DNA from: Bacillota bacterium
GTDB taxonomy: Bacteria; Bacillota; Clostridia; Oscillospirales; Oscillospiraceae
Assembly: GCA_021770445.1 (NCBI GenBank)
Contig: JAETQY010000005.1
Span: 62,001-126,000 of the forward strand
DNA: 64,000 nt
Reading direction: 5' to 3'
Shown here: positions 16,990 through 24,597 of the stretch, piece by piece
How positions within the stretch are numbered: position 1 is the stretch's first letter
Layout of the letters: each line of letters starts with the position of its first letter
The notes under the pieces: generated by a model
Told to the model about the DNA's origin: nothing
What the model saw: only the letters and a program-made list of their open reading frames with translations
Databases searched by the model: none
Made by a program: the position numbers and the translations under genes

Positions 16990-18594
16990 TTATATAACCT
17001 TGCTGACCATCAGCGCGCCGAAGCTCTCTGAGGGGTCCGTGGCCGGACGGATGCCCGCCACCTGCCCGCCGGAGATGATGGCAATCCGGTCGCAGGTCTG
17101 CCGCAGTTCCTCCAGCTCAGAGGAGATCATCACCACCGTGACCCCGCTCTCTCGGTTGAACTGCTTCAGCGCGTCCAGCACCAGGGCCTTGGCGCCCACG
17201 TCGATGCCCCGGGTGGGCTCGGACACGAACAGGAACTTGGGCTCCAGGGCGAAGGCCTTGGCCAGGCACACCTTCTGCTGGTTGCCGCCAGACAGTTCCC
17301 TGGCGTTCTGCTTGGAGCTGGTGCACTTGATCTCCAGCGCGTCGATATATTTCTGCGTGACGTCGTGGATGGCCTTCTCGTCCCGCCACTTGATCAGGCC
17401 ACCGAACATCTTTTTCAGGAACTTGTTCTGGATCTGCATGGCAGAAAAGGCCACGTTCCACTCCAGGCTCTCGTCCAGCAGCAGGCCCACCTCCCGCCGG
17501 TCCTCCGACACAAAGGCCAGGGCGGAGTCCAGGCATTTCCTGGGGCTGTTCAGGGGGATGCTCCGGCCATCAAACTCCACGGTACCGCCCGCCTCGTACA
17601 GGCCCATCACACCGTTGGGAATGCCCAGCTTGCCCTGGCCGGCCAGGCCGCCGATGCCCAGGATCTCGCCCTCCCGCACATCCAGAGAGACGTCGCGCAC
17701 CGTCTCGCCAGGCATGTCCACCCAGAGATTCTTGATGGACATGATGATTCTGGCATCTGCCTTCTCCGCCTTCGCCTCCTGGGGGGTGACGGCGCTTTGC
17801 ACATCCCGACCCACCATCCAGCGGGTGATGTCGTCCACACTGGTCTGGCTGGTGGGCACGTCCCGGACCACATGGCCGTCCCGCATGACCACCACCTGGT
17901 CGCATACCGCCAAAATCTCATGGAGGCGGTGGGTAATGAAAATGACGGAGATGCCCCGGGCTGCCATTCCCCGGATGGAGTCCAGCAGGGCTTCGGCCTC
18001 CTTCTCGGTCAGCACAGCGGTGGGCTCGTCCAGGATCAGCAGCTTCAGCTGCTCCTTGCTCAGCTCCCGGGCGATCTCAGTGAACTGCTTGTGACCCACG
18101 GGCATGCTGCTGATGACCATTTTGGCGTCAATCTCCACGCCCATCTTCTCGATGGCCGCGGTGGCCCGTCGGTCCATCTCCTTATAATCCAGAGTATTCA
18201 GCCGCTGGCCGAACACCTCTGAAATAACATTCTTCTTTTGGGGCTCCCGATTCAGGAGGATATTTTCCGTGGCGGTGAAGCCGGGGATCAGAGAGAACTC
18301 CTGATGCACCATGCCGATGCCCGCCGTCAGGGCGTCGAAGGGGGTGTTGAACGTCACCTTCTCGCCGTTGATGAGGATGTCGCCGCTGTAGCCGCCGGTC
18401 TCCCGGATGACATCCATGCCAAAGAGTATTTTCATCAGCGTGGACTTGCCCGCGCCGTTCTCACCGCACAGGCCCAGGACCTGGCCTGCGCCCAGGGTGA
18501 AATTGATGTCAGTAAGGACCTGGTTTCCGAAAAAGTCCTTTTTGATGCCTCTCATTTCCAACAGAGGAGCAGTTGAAGTAGCTATCGAAATCAC
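16990..18594 (-). CDS. Sugar-type ABC transporter ATP-binding protein (two domains)
   Basis: A 534-residue fused ATPase like RbsA/MglA. The first domain has a full Walker A (GENGAGKST, near 42-50) and Walker B (LLILDEPT). The second has a degenerate Walker A (GGLAGQGKLG) but a good signature LSGGNQQK, the usual asymmetry in this class. It is preceded by an 83-bp gap with a strong hairpin that separates it from the binding-protein gene. Confidence 0.92.
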   Translation of the reverse strand: MISIATSTAPLLEMRGIKKDFFGNQVLTDINFTLGAGQVLGLCGENGAGKSTLMKILFGMDVIRETGGYSGDILINGEKVTFNTPFDALTAGIGMVHQEFSLIPGFTATENILLNREPQKKNVISEVFGQRLNTLDYKEMDRRATAAIEKMGVEIDAKMVISSMPVGHKQFTEIARELSKEQLKLLILDEPTAVLTEKEAEALLDSIRGMAARGISVIFITHRLHEILAVCDQVVVMRDGHVVRDVPTSQTSVDDITRWMVGRDVQSAVTPQEAKAEKADARIIMSIKNLWVDMPGETVRDVSLDVREGEILGIGGLAGQGKLGIPNGVMGLYEAGGTVEFDGRSIPLNSPRKCLDSALAFVSEDRREVGLLLDESLEWNVAFSAMQIQNKFLKKMFGGLIKWRDEKAIHDVTQKYIDALEIKCTSSKQNARELSGGNQQKVCLAKAFALEPKFLFVSEPTRGIDVGAKALVLDALKQFNRESGVTVVMISSELEELRQTCDRIAIISGGQVAGIRPATDPSESFGALMVSKVI

Positions 18595-18608
18595 ACCCTT
18601 TTATCTAA

Positions 18609-18645
18609 GGAAACAGGGGAGAGGATGAACCTCACCCCTGTTTCC
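18609..18645 (-). other. Intercistronic hairpin after the binding-protein gene
   Basis: A long stem (GGAAACAGGGG then GAGG, paired with CCTC then CCCCTGTTTCC, one A-A mismatch) lies between the DUF3798 gene and its ATPase. It has no strong T-run. Such hairpins often protect the binding-protein mRNA so that it is made in excess over the membrane parts; this is inferred. Confidence 0.65.
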
Positions 18646-18677
18646 ATCATTGATTACCAGTAAATTGCGCAGCTAAA

Positions 18678-19958
18678 TTACTTCACGGTGAAGTACTTCT
18701 CAGGCACCTCAACGTCAGTGACGCCCATGAACTTGCCGGGGTCGCCCATGATATAGGTATCCTGGTAGATCAGGAAGACGTTGTCCTCCTTGACGCCGGT
18801 GTCGGCGTTGGTGTAGCCGGAGCCGTTCCAGGTAGCCTTGGGGGAATACTCCTGCAGGGCGGAGGCCACGGCGTCCATGTCGGCGATGTCGATCGCGCCA
18901 TTGCTCTCGATCACGTTGATGGCGTGCTGAGCCAGGCCGGCGGACAGGCAGTAGCCATAGGAGTAAGCCCAGGTGCCGAAGCGGCCAGCGCCGCCGGCGT
19001 CCACGACGGCCTGCTCCACCTTGGCCAGAATCTTCTCAAAGTCGCCGGCCTCAGCGGTCAGGTCCAGGTCGCCCAGGGCGTTGGGGTAGCCCATCAGAGG
19101 AGAGGGCAGGTCGGCCTCGATGAAGTAGCCGCCCAGCTCCAGCAGGCGCTGCAGCAGGGGAGCGGTGTGGGCGTCGTTGGTGCAGAAGTAGGCGGAATTC
19201 TGGCCGTACTTCTGGATCCACTCGGGGGCCTTCTCCAGCACGTAGGCCTGAGCGCCGGTGATGCCCACGTCAGTGGTGGGATCGGGAGCGGTCTCCTGCA
19301 CGAAGGTCATGCCGAACTCCTTGCAGGCCTCGGTCATAACCGCAACACGGCGGCTCATGGTCTCATAGGACATGTGCCGGGGGAAGGAGATGTGCACGAA
19401 GGTGTCGCAGCCCAGGTCGTGAGCGGTCTTGATGATCAGGTAGCCGCGGGAGACGAAGTCGTTGTTGCAGACCAGGTCGGCGGTGGCGCCCACAACGGGC
19501 AGGTCCTCGTGGGCCTCACCAGCGATGCACAGGATGTCGGGGCGGCGCTCCTTGATCTGGCGGAAGGCCTCGGCGGTGCCGGGGACGGACTGGTTGACGA
19601 TGACGGCCTTCATCAGGGGGTCGTCGGACATGTTGACGATGCTCTGGATGGTGGTCTCAGTCTCCTCGGTGAAGTTGTCGGGGTAGGTGGCCAGCTTGAC
19701 CTTGTCCTTGCCGTACTTGGCCTGGATGGCCTCAGCGCCGCGCAGGTCGTCCTCAGACTGGGAGACGGTGCCGGTGATGATGCCAATGTGCCAGTCCTCA
19801 GCGGCATCGCCGCCGGCGTTGGACTGGCTGGCGCTGGTATTGCTCTGATTTCCGGGGTTGTTCTGGCTGCCGGTGCTGGGAGTGTTGGTCTTGTTGCCAC
19901 AGCTCACCAGGGTGAGCATCATGGCAGCAGCCAGCAGCATGCTAATCCTCTTTTTCAT
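18678..19958 (-). CDS. DUF3798 substrate-binding lipoprotein
   Basis: A 426-residue exported lipoprotein. The signal peptide ends in a lipobox LVSC with Cys20, followed by an Asn/Ser/Thr-rich linker to about residue 50. The body begins WHIGIITGTVSQSEDDLRGAE and looks like a periplasmic-binding-protein fold of the DUF3798 family. It is the first gene of the operon with a two-domain ATPase and two permeases, so it should capture the transported substrate. The substrate is unknown. Confidence 0.88.
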   Translation of the reverse strand: MKKRISMLLAAAMMLTLVSCGNKTNTPSTGSQNNPGNQSNTSASQSNAGGDAAEDWHIGIITGTVSQSEDDLRGAEAIQAKYGKDKVKLATYPDNFTEETETTIQSIVNMSDDPLMKAVIVNQSVPGTAEAFRQIKERRPDILCIAGEAHEDLPVVGATADLVCNNDFVSRGYLIIKTAHDLGCDTFVHISFPRHMSYETMSRRVAVMTEACKEFGMTFVQETAPDPTTDVGITGAQAYVLEKAPEWIQKYGQNSAYFCTNDAHTAPLLQRLLELGGYFIEADLPSPLMGYPNALGDLDLTAEAGDFEKILAKVEQAVVDAGGAGRFGTWAYSYGYCLSAGLAQHAINVIESNGAIDIADMDAVASALQEYSPKATWNGSGYTNADTGVKEDNVFLIYQDTYIMGDPGKFMGVTDVEVPEKYFTVK

Positions 19959-20010
19959 TATATACCTCCTAAAAAAGTACCTTGCGTCTTAAGGTCATAC
20001 GAACTGGATC

Positions 20011-20062
20011 TTCTTTTTCGCTTTGCCTCTGCAAAGCGAAAAAAGGCGTACGCCTTTTCGAC
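20011..20062 (-). promoter_or_regulatory. Two-hairpin leader of the DUF3798 operon
   Basis: Right after the predicted start site (near 20064) the transcript holds a hairpin AAAAGGCG-TA-CGCCTTTT with a T-run (20041-20058). A second stem CGCTTTGC/GCAAAGCG follows (20018-20038), then about 50 nt to the start codon. The first hairpin can end the upstream repair operon, and may also attenuate the transporter operon. No known riboswitch class was recognised. Confidence 0.5.
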
Positions 20063-20070
20063 TGTCTACC

Positions 20071-20098
20071 ATTTTAGCAAAAATCACCGTTTTGTCAA
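20071..20098 (-). promoter_or_regulatory. Promoter of the DUF3798 ABC operon
   Basis: On the minus strand consensus TTGACA and TAAAAT with a 16-nt spacer, about 110 bp upstream of the binding-protein start codon. Confidence 0.7.
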
Positions 20099-20197
20099 CC
20101 TTAAATTGCTGCCCAGCCTCTATTTTTTGTGTATTTTCTCAATAAAATTCTCTCAATTTTCCCGTTTTCTTCTGTGTCTTTTGATGGAATTCGCCCT

Positions 20198-20992
20198 TTA
20201 TCGCCCCCGTACCTCCGGCAGGGCGGTCTCCCAGTCCTTCTGAAATTCGGTCATCATGGCCCAGTATCGCTTGGGCATGTGGGTCATGCGGCACCGGGGA
20301 TTGTACCGCCCCTCGATGGCAATGGTGTCGTAAAAAGCCCGCCACAGCTCCCGGTATTGTAGCTCAGTTCGATCGGCGGGGCCCAAAGAAAAATCCTCCA
20401 CCGGCAGGATGGCCCAGCCGTGGGGCCCGGGCTGATGGAACAGGGCCTCGTGGTGGGTGCGGTCGTGGAGGACAAAGCGCTCCTGGGGATACCGGGAGCA
20501 GAAGTGGGGCCGCAGCAGTGGGAGGACCCGGTTTTTGGGCTCGATCTCCCCTGCCAGCACCCCATCAAGCTCAGAGAAACGAGTGAAGCCCTTATACATG
20601 TGGGCCTCATGCTCCAGATGCCACACCGCCTTGCGCACCTTGTCCACCGTGGGGTCGGTGAGATTTCGGCCGATGCCCGGCCCCTGGTCATAGGCCAGGC
20701 GGAGAAAGCGCCACAGCCAAAGCTCCTTGTCGGGCAGGCAGGTGAGGAAGGTGCGCACCGCCAGCCGCTCCCCCTCCGCCCCGAACTTGGCGAAGGACCG
20801 GTACACCCGCATGGCGTGCTCCTGGTCAGTGGCCACCGCCCGCAGGGGGTAAAGGGAGCAGCACATGTCCTCCGGGGTGTGGAACTCCACCGGCTCCTCC
20901 CGGTTGACGTAGCAGTCGAACACACAGGACAAAAAGCCGGGGTAGCTGCCGTCATATTGACAGGAAATCTGGGTCCAGGACATGGGACGCAC
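20198..20992 (-). CDS. TIGR03915-type putative DNA repair protein (DUF4130)
   Basis: A 264-residue protein of the TIGR03915/DUF4130 family, always paired with a TIGR03916 radical SAM protein. Family segments are clear: YDGSYPGFLSCVFDCYVNR at the start, then DPTVDKVRKAVWHLEHEAHMYKGFTRF and HFCSRYPQERFVLHDRTHHEAL. The C-terminal half resembles uracil-DNA-glycosylase-like families in annotation. Chemistry is unproven. It begins 3 bp after its partner. Confidence 0.88.
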   Translation of the reverse strand: MRPMSWTQISCQYDGSYPGFLSCVFDCYVNREEPVEFHTPEDMCCSLYPLRAVATDQEHAMRVYRSFAKFGAEGERLAVRTFLTCLPDKELWLWRFLRLAYDQGPGIGRNLTDPTVDKVRKAVWHLEHEAHMYKGFTRFSELDGVLAGEIEPKNRVLPLLRPHFCSRYPQERFVLHDRTHHEALFHQPGPHGWAILPVEDFSLGPADRTELQYRELWRAFYDTIAIEGRYNPRCRMTHMPKRYWAMMTEFQKDWETALPEVRGR

Positions 20993-20995
20993 CTC

Positions 20996-22261
20996 CTATA
21001 CGGCGCTGTCAAACAGGGAGAGCTGCTCCGGCACGGGCCCGGCCAGGGCGGGGGCCTCCAGGGCCACCAGATGGCGCAGCAGGCCGTCCTCGCTGACGTG
21101 GAGACCGGTCATCATCCGCCCGGAGCAGGTGACGAAATACTGGGCCCGCTTGAGAACCACCCCCAGCCGCTTCAGCCCCTCGAAGTTCAGCGGCCCCACC
21201 CGTCGCGCCCGCAGGATGCGCCTGGCCGACCGCACCCCCAGTCCGGGCACCCGGAGCAGGGCCTCGTAGTCCGCCTTGTTCACCTCCACTGGGAAGAACT
21301 CCAGGTGGCGCAGGGCCCAACAGCACTTGGGGTCCATCCGGGGGTCCAGGTCGGGCTGGGACTCGTCCAGGATCTCCTCCGCCCGGAAGTGGTAGTAGCG
21401 CAGCAGCCAGTCGGCCTGATACAGCCGGTGCTCCCGGAGCAGGGGCGGCTTGAAGGTCTCCGCCACCGGCAGCAGGGGGCTGGAGGAGACGGGCATATAG
21501 GCGGAGTAGAACACCCGCTTCAACTGGTAGCGGTCGTACAGCGCCTGGGTGAGGGTGAGGATGTGCCGGTCGCTCTCCGGGGTGGCCCCCACGATCATCT
21601 GGGTGGACTGCCCCGCCGGGGCGAACCGGGGGGCGTGGCGGTACACCGCCAGCTCCTGTTTGGAGGCGGCGATGCCCTGGCTGATCTGCCCCATGGGGGT
21701 GAGGATGGCCTCCTTTTTCTTGTCCGGGGCCAGCAGGGACAGGCTGGAGGAGGAGGGCAGCTCGATGTTGACGCTCAGCCGGTCGGCCAGCAGGCCCAGC
21801 CGGCGGGTGAGGAGAGGGTCGGCCCCCGGGATGGCCTTGGCGTGGATATAGCCCCCGAAGCGGCGCTCCTCCCGGAGGATGCGCAGGGTGCGGATCATCA
21901 GCTCGGTGGTGTAGTCTGGGTTCCGGATCACCGCCGAGGACAGGAACAGCCCCTCGATATAGTTGCGGCGGTAGAAGCCCATGGTCAGCTCGCACAGCTC
22001 CTCCGGGGTAAAGGCCGCCCGGGGCACGTCGTTGGACCGGCGGTTGACGCAGTATTGACAGTCGTAGACACACACGTTGGTCTGGAGCACCTTCAGCAGG
22101 GAGATGCACCGCCCGTCGGCGGAGAAGGAGTGGCAGCAGCCGGCCAGGGTGGTGCTGCCGATGGTCCCCGGCCGGCCGGAGCGGTCCAGCCCGCTGGAGG
22201 TGCAGGCCGCGTCATACTTGGCGGCGTCGGCGAGAATATTCAGCTTGTCCAGCAGCTCCAT
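20996..22261 (-). CDS. TIGR03916-type DNA modification/repair radical SAM protein
   Basis: A 421-residue radical SAM protein. The iron-sulfur cluster motif is CVYDCQYC (Cys64, Cys68, Cys71), in which the spacing CxxxCxxC is canonical. A helix-hairpin-helix DNA-binding motif (LLRVPGLGVRSARRILRAR) lies near 330-350. This combination is named putative DNA modification/repair in the family. A perfect TGTTC-N4-GAACA dyad lies between its promoter and start. Its substrate is not known. Confidence 0.9.
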   Translation of the reverse strand: MELLDKLNILADAAKYDAACTSSGLDRSGRPGTIGSTTLAGCCHSFSADGRCISLLKVLQTNVCVYDCQYCVNRRSNDVPRAAFTPEELCELTMGFYRRNYIEGLFLSSAVIRNPDYTTELMIRTLRILREERRFGGYIHAKAIPGADPLLTRRLGLLADRLSVNIELPSSSSLSLLAPDKKKEAILTPMGQISQGIAASKQELAVYRHAPRFAPAGQSTQMIVGATPESDRHILTLTQALYDRYQLKRVFYSAYMPVSSSPLLPVAETFKPPLLREHRLYQADWLLRYYHFRAEEILDESQPDLDPRMDPKCCWALRHLEFFPVEVNKADYEALLRVPGLGVRSARRILRARRVGPLNFEGLKRLGVVLKRAQYFVTCSGRMMTGLHVSEDGLLRHLVALEAPALAGPVPEQLSLFDSAV

Positions 22262-22283
22262 AGGGGGCCTCCTTGCGAAAGTA

Positions 22284-22297
22284 TGTTCTATCGAACA
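22284..22297. promoter_or_regulatory. Dyad operator candidate before the radical SAM operon
   Basis: A perfect palindrome TGTTC-N4-GAACA sits just downstream of the predicted start site of the repair operon. Its half-sites are those of the Gram-positive LexA box (GAAC-N4-GTTC) but in the opposite order, so LexA binding is doubtful. Some repressor binding here is likely. Confidence 0.45.
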
Positions 22298-22308
22298 ATT
22301 GTACTATT

Positions 22309-22336
22309 ATTATAGCGCAAAAAGGCCCCCTGTCAA
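22309..22336 (-). promoter_or_regulatory. Promoter of the radical SAM repair operon
   Basis: On the minus strand TTGACA and TATAAT, both consensus, with a 16-nt spacer, about 50 bp before the radical SAM start codon. Confidence 0.75.
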
Positions 22337-22362
22337 GGGGGAATTTTCAGGAAAAGAGGGGC

Positions 22363-22410
22363 TTGTCCCAATTGCCGCTCCTGTGTTATATTATTGGAGC
22401 AAGAGGGGAA
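22363..22410 (+). promoter_or_regulatory. Promoter of small peptide gene 2
   Basis: TTGTCC and TATATT with an 18-nt spacer (about 22364-22393) lie roughly 45 bp upstream of the peptide start codon. Confidence 0.5.
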
Positions 22411-22417
22411 CGGCTCG

Positions 22418-22433
22418 ACCTCCGCGAGGAGGT
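22418..22433 (+). promoter_or_regulatory. SD-sequestering hairpin of small peptide gene 2
   Basis: ACCTCC-GCGA-GGAGGT is a perfect 6-bp stem closed by a GNRA tetraloop. The 3' arm is the Shine-Dalgarno of the peptide gene, so the hairpin would block ribosome entry, a common feature of type I toxin mRNAs. Confidence 0.65.
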
Positions 22434-22439
22434 GACAAC

Positions 22440-22523
22440 ATGACAGCGTTAGAAGTCTTAGCGCTACTTAACCTGTTAGCCGTTGTTATCTTTGGCGTTA
22501 TCAACATAACGAAAAAGAAATAA
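22440..22523 (+). CDS. Small hydrophobic peptide, holin-like type I toxin candidate
   Basis: A 27-residue ORF, MTALEVLALLNLLAVVIFGV then INITKKK. One membrane helix plus a lysine tail matches the form of the short putative holin-like toxins of Firmicutes. A strong SD (GGAGGTG) lies 6 nt upstream but is locked in a hairpin. An antisense RNA with a fully consensus promoter (22623-22651) should overlap its 3' end. The toxin role is inferred. Confidence 0.7.
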   Translation: MTALEVLALLNLLAVVIFGVINITKKK

Positions 22524-22550
22524 CCGGCCCCCCGTGTAAGGAAACCGGCT
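22511..22550 (-). terminator. Terminator of antisense RNA 2
   Basis: On the minus strand AGCCGGTTTCC pairs with GGGGGCCGGTT (with G-T pairs) and is followed by ATTTCTTTTT. It would end the leftward antisense RNA after about 105 nt, at the end of the peptide ORF. Confidence 0.55.
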
Positions 22551-22551
22551 C

Positions 22552-22616
22552 TTTCTACAGATTCTAAATCTTACGAGGAAGGGCTGTGTGACCTGTAGCA
22601 CCAGGTCGCCCCTCTT
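22552..22616 (-). ncRNA. Predicted antisense RNA to small peptide gene 2
   Basis: This is the part of the predicted leftward transcript before its terminator hairpin. It starts near 22616, under the consensus promoter at 22623-22651, and runs to the terminator at 22511-22550. It would pair with the 3' region of the peptide mRNA. On the plus strand the stem GACCTG/CAGGTC (22590-22607) lies in the same segment and may end the peptide mRNA. Confidence 0.5.
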
Positions 22617-22622
22617 GCGTTT

Positions 22623-22651
22623 ATTATAGCAAAGGAGATTTGGTTTGTCAA
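22623..22651 (-). promoter_or_regulatory. Consensus antisense promoter
   Basis: TTGACA and TATAAT with a 17-nt spacer, perfect on both hexamers, reading leftward. It overlaps the SD and start codon of the NSS transporter gene, so RNA polymerase here could also hinder transporter expression. Confidence 0.8.
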
Positions 22652-24036
22652 TGGAGAAGAGAGAGACATTTTCCTCCCGTCTGGGCTTTGTGCTCATCTC
22701 GGCGGGCTGCGCCATCGGCTTAGGCAACGTGTGGCGCTTCCCCTACATCACGGGGAAATACGGCGGGGCGGCCTTCGTGCTGCTCTACCTGCTGTTCCTG
22801 GTCATCCTGGGCCTGCCCGTCATGGTGATGGAGCTGGCGGTGGGCCGGGCCAGCCAGCGGAGCATCGCCCTGTCCTTCCAGCGGCTGGAGCCCAAGGGCT
22901 CCCGGTGGCACTGGTACAGCTATGTGGGCCTTGCGGGCAACTACCTTCTCATGATGTTCTACACCGTCATCGCCGGGTGGCTGCTGTACTACTTTGTGGA
23001 GATGCTCCGGGGCGGCTTCGGGGGGCTGGACGCCGACGGCGTGGCCGGAAAATTCGGCGACCTGCTCAGCCGTCCGGGGACCATGACCTTCTACATGGCG
23101 GTGGTGGTGGTCCTGGGTATGCTGGTGTGCGCCCAGGGCCTGCGCAACGGCGTGGAGCGGGTCAATAAGGTGATGATGCTCTGCCTGCTGGCCCTGATGG
23201 TGGTGCTGGCGGTCAATTCCGTCCTGCTCCCTGGGGCGGGCGAGGGCCTGCGGTTCTACCTCCGGCCCAACTTCCGCAACCTGGTCTACGACGCTGAGGG
23301 CAACTGGATCCTAGGCGAGGCGGTCTTCGCCGCCATGGGCCAGGCCTTCTTTACCCTGTCCTTGGGCATCGGGGCCATCGCCATCTTCGGCAGCTATATC
23401 GGCAAGGAACACCGGCTGGCCGGCGAGGCCCTGCGCATCGGCGTGCTGGACACCTGCGTGGCCTTTGTGGCGGGCCTCATCATCTTCCCCGCCTGCTCTA
23501 CCTACGGCGTGTCCACCGTGGAGGGCTCCTCCCTGGTCTTTCTCACCCTGCCCAACATCTTTAACCACATGCCCATGGGTCGGCTGTGGGGCGGGGCCTT
23601 CTTCCTGTTTCTGTCCTGCGCCGCCCTGTCCACGGTGATTGCTGTGTTCGAGAACATCATCTCCTTCACTATGGACCGGTGGGGCCTCTCCCGGAAGCGG
23701 GCGGTGCTGGTCAACTTTGTGGGCATCTTCCTGCTGTCTATGCCCTGTGTGCTGGGGTGCAACCTGTGGTCCGGCTTCACCGTGCTGGGGATGGATATCT
23801 CCGGGATCGAAGACTTCCTGGTGTCCCAGAACATCCTGCCTCTGGGCTCGCTGGTCTATGTGCTGTTCTGCACCAGCAAAAAGGGCTGGGGCTGGAACCG
23901 CTTCCTGGCCGAGGCCAACGAGGGCCAGGGACTGGCCTTCCCCAAGGGGGTACGGTTCTATGTCAGCTACATCCTGCCCCTGATCGTCCTGTCCGTCTTT
24001 GTCCTGGGCTACTGGGACAAGTTCAGCCCCCAGTAA
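22645..24036 (+). CDS. NSS family sodium-dependent transporter
   Basis: A 463-residue neurotransmitter:sodium symporter (LeuT fold) for an amino acid or amine. The hallmark first helix is SAGCAIGLGNVWRFPYITGK near residue 20. About eleven to twelve membrane segments follow. The TTG at 22645 lies 7 nt after AGGAG and is favoured over the ATG at 22651, which is 13 nt away. No separate promoter is obvious; read-through from the peptide locus is possible. Confidence 0.92.
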   Translation: MSMEKRETFSSRLGFVLISAGCAIGLGNVWRFPYITGKYGGAAFVLLYLLFLVILGLPVMVMELAVGRASQRSIALSFQRLEPKGSRWHWYSYVGLAGNYLLMMFYTVIAGWLLYYFVEMLRGGFGGLDADGVAGKFGDLLSRPGTMTFYMAVVVVLGMLVCAQGLRNGVERVNKVMMLCLLALMVVLAVNSVLLPGAGEGLRFYLRPNFRNLVYDAEGNWILGEAVFAAMGQAFFTLSLGIGAIAIFGSYIGKEHRLAGEALRIGVLDTCVAFVAGLIIFPACSTYGVSTVEGSSLVFLTLPNIFNHMPMGRLWGGAFFLFLSCAALSTVIAVFENIISFTMDRWGLSRKRAVLVNFVGIFLLSMPCVLGCNLWSGFTVLGMDISGIEDFLVSQNILPLGSLVYVLFCTSKKGWGWNRFLAEANEGQGLAFPKGVRFYVSYILPLIVLSVFVLGYWDKFSPQ

Positions 24037-24043
24037 ACAGTTA

Positions 24044-24082
24044 CCCCCGGCCTGCCTCAGAAGGGCGGGCCGGGGGTTTTTT
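24044..24082. terminator. Terminator of the NSS transporter gene
   Basis: A GC stem (CCCCCGGCC with GGCCGGGGG) followed by TTTTTT. The stop codon of the opposing ECF gene overlaps its right edge. Confidence 0.85.
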
Positions 24083-24590
24083 AGATCATGGAATTTCTGA
24101 GCTTCGTCAGTAGGGTGTACAGCGGCCGCTCCAGGGCCAGGGTCAGGCAGAAATTTCCGGCGCAGTGGAGCAGGTCGAAGGGGATGCCCGAGGTCCAGTA
24201 GGCGAAGGCAGCCCAGGGGCCCCCCGCCAGATAGGGCAGGGCGCACAGCGCCCCAAAGCTCAGCCCGAAGGCCCCGCTGGCCGCCGCCCACAGCAGGGGG
24301 CCGCGTTCCCTCCCCCGGCTAATCAAAAGAACGGCCAGGGCCCACAGAGTCCAGATGTACAGGTAGGTCACCCACCACAGGTGGAAGCCGTAGAGCAAGC
24401 CCTCCAGCAGGACAAAGGTATAGATGATGTAAAACACGTCCCGGCCGAAGACCAGGGCGTACACCAGAACCAGCAGCGACACAGGCTCGATGTTGGGCAG
24501 AGGGGCCATGGCCGCCTGGAGGGCGGTCATAAGGGCGGCCAGCGTGGCGCACAGCACTACCCGCCGGCTTTGGGACTTTCTTCCGTCCAC
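24081..24590 (-). CDS. ECF transporter S-component, probably for cobalamin or a precursor
   Basis: A 169-residue membrane protein with about five to six helices and a basic N terminus (GTG start, GAGG upstream). It is the second gene behind a cobalamin riboswitch and a DUF4430 gene, which is the main reason to propose corrinoid uptake. No ATPase or T-component is adjacent. Substrate assignment rests on context. Confidence 0.72.
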   Translation of the reverse strand: MDGRKSQSRRVVLCATLAALMTALQAAMAPLPNIEPVSLLVLVYALVFGRDVFYIIYTFVLLEGLLYGFHLWWVTYLYIWTLWALAVLLISRGRERGPLLWAAASGAFGLSFGALCALPYLAGGPWAAFAYWTSGIPFDLLHCAGNFCLTLALERPLYTLLTKLRNSMI

Positions 24591-24597
24591 GGCGGCC

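Noticed and set aside
15992-18094. A 700-codon open frame opposite the ABC permease and ATPase genes
   Set aside because: It is a shadow of GC-rich genes on the other strand: composition is His/Gly/Gln-rich, there is no SD and no family motif, while the minus-strand genes are clear.
22284-22297. A standard LexA (SOS) box
   Set aside because: The half-sites are in reverse order (GTTC-N4-GAAC in place of GAAC-N4-GTTC); kept only as a generic operator candidate.
20420-22315. A 631-codon plus-strand frame opposite the radical SAM pair
   Set aside because: Shadow of two well-recognised genes; no motif or SD.
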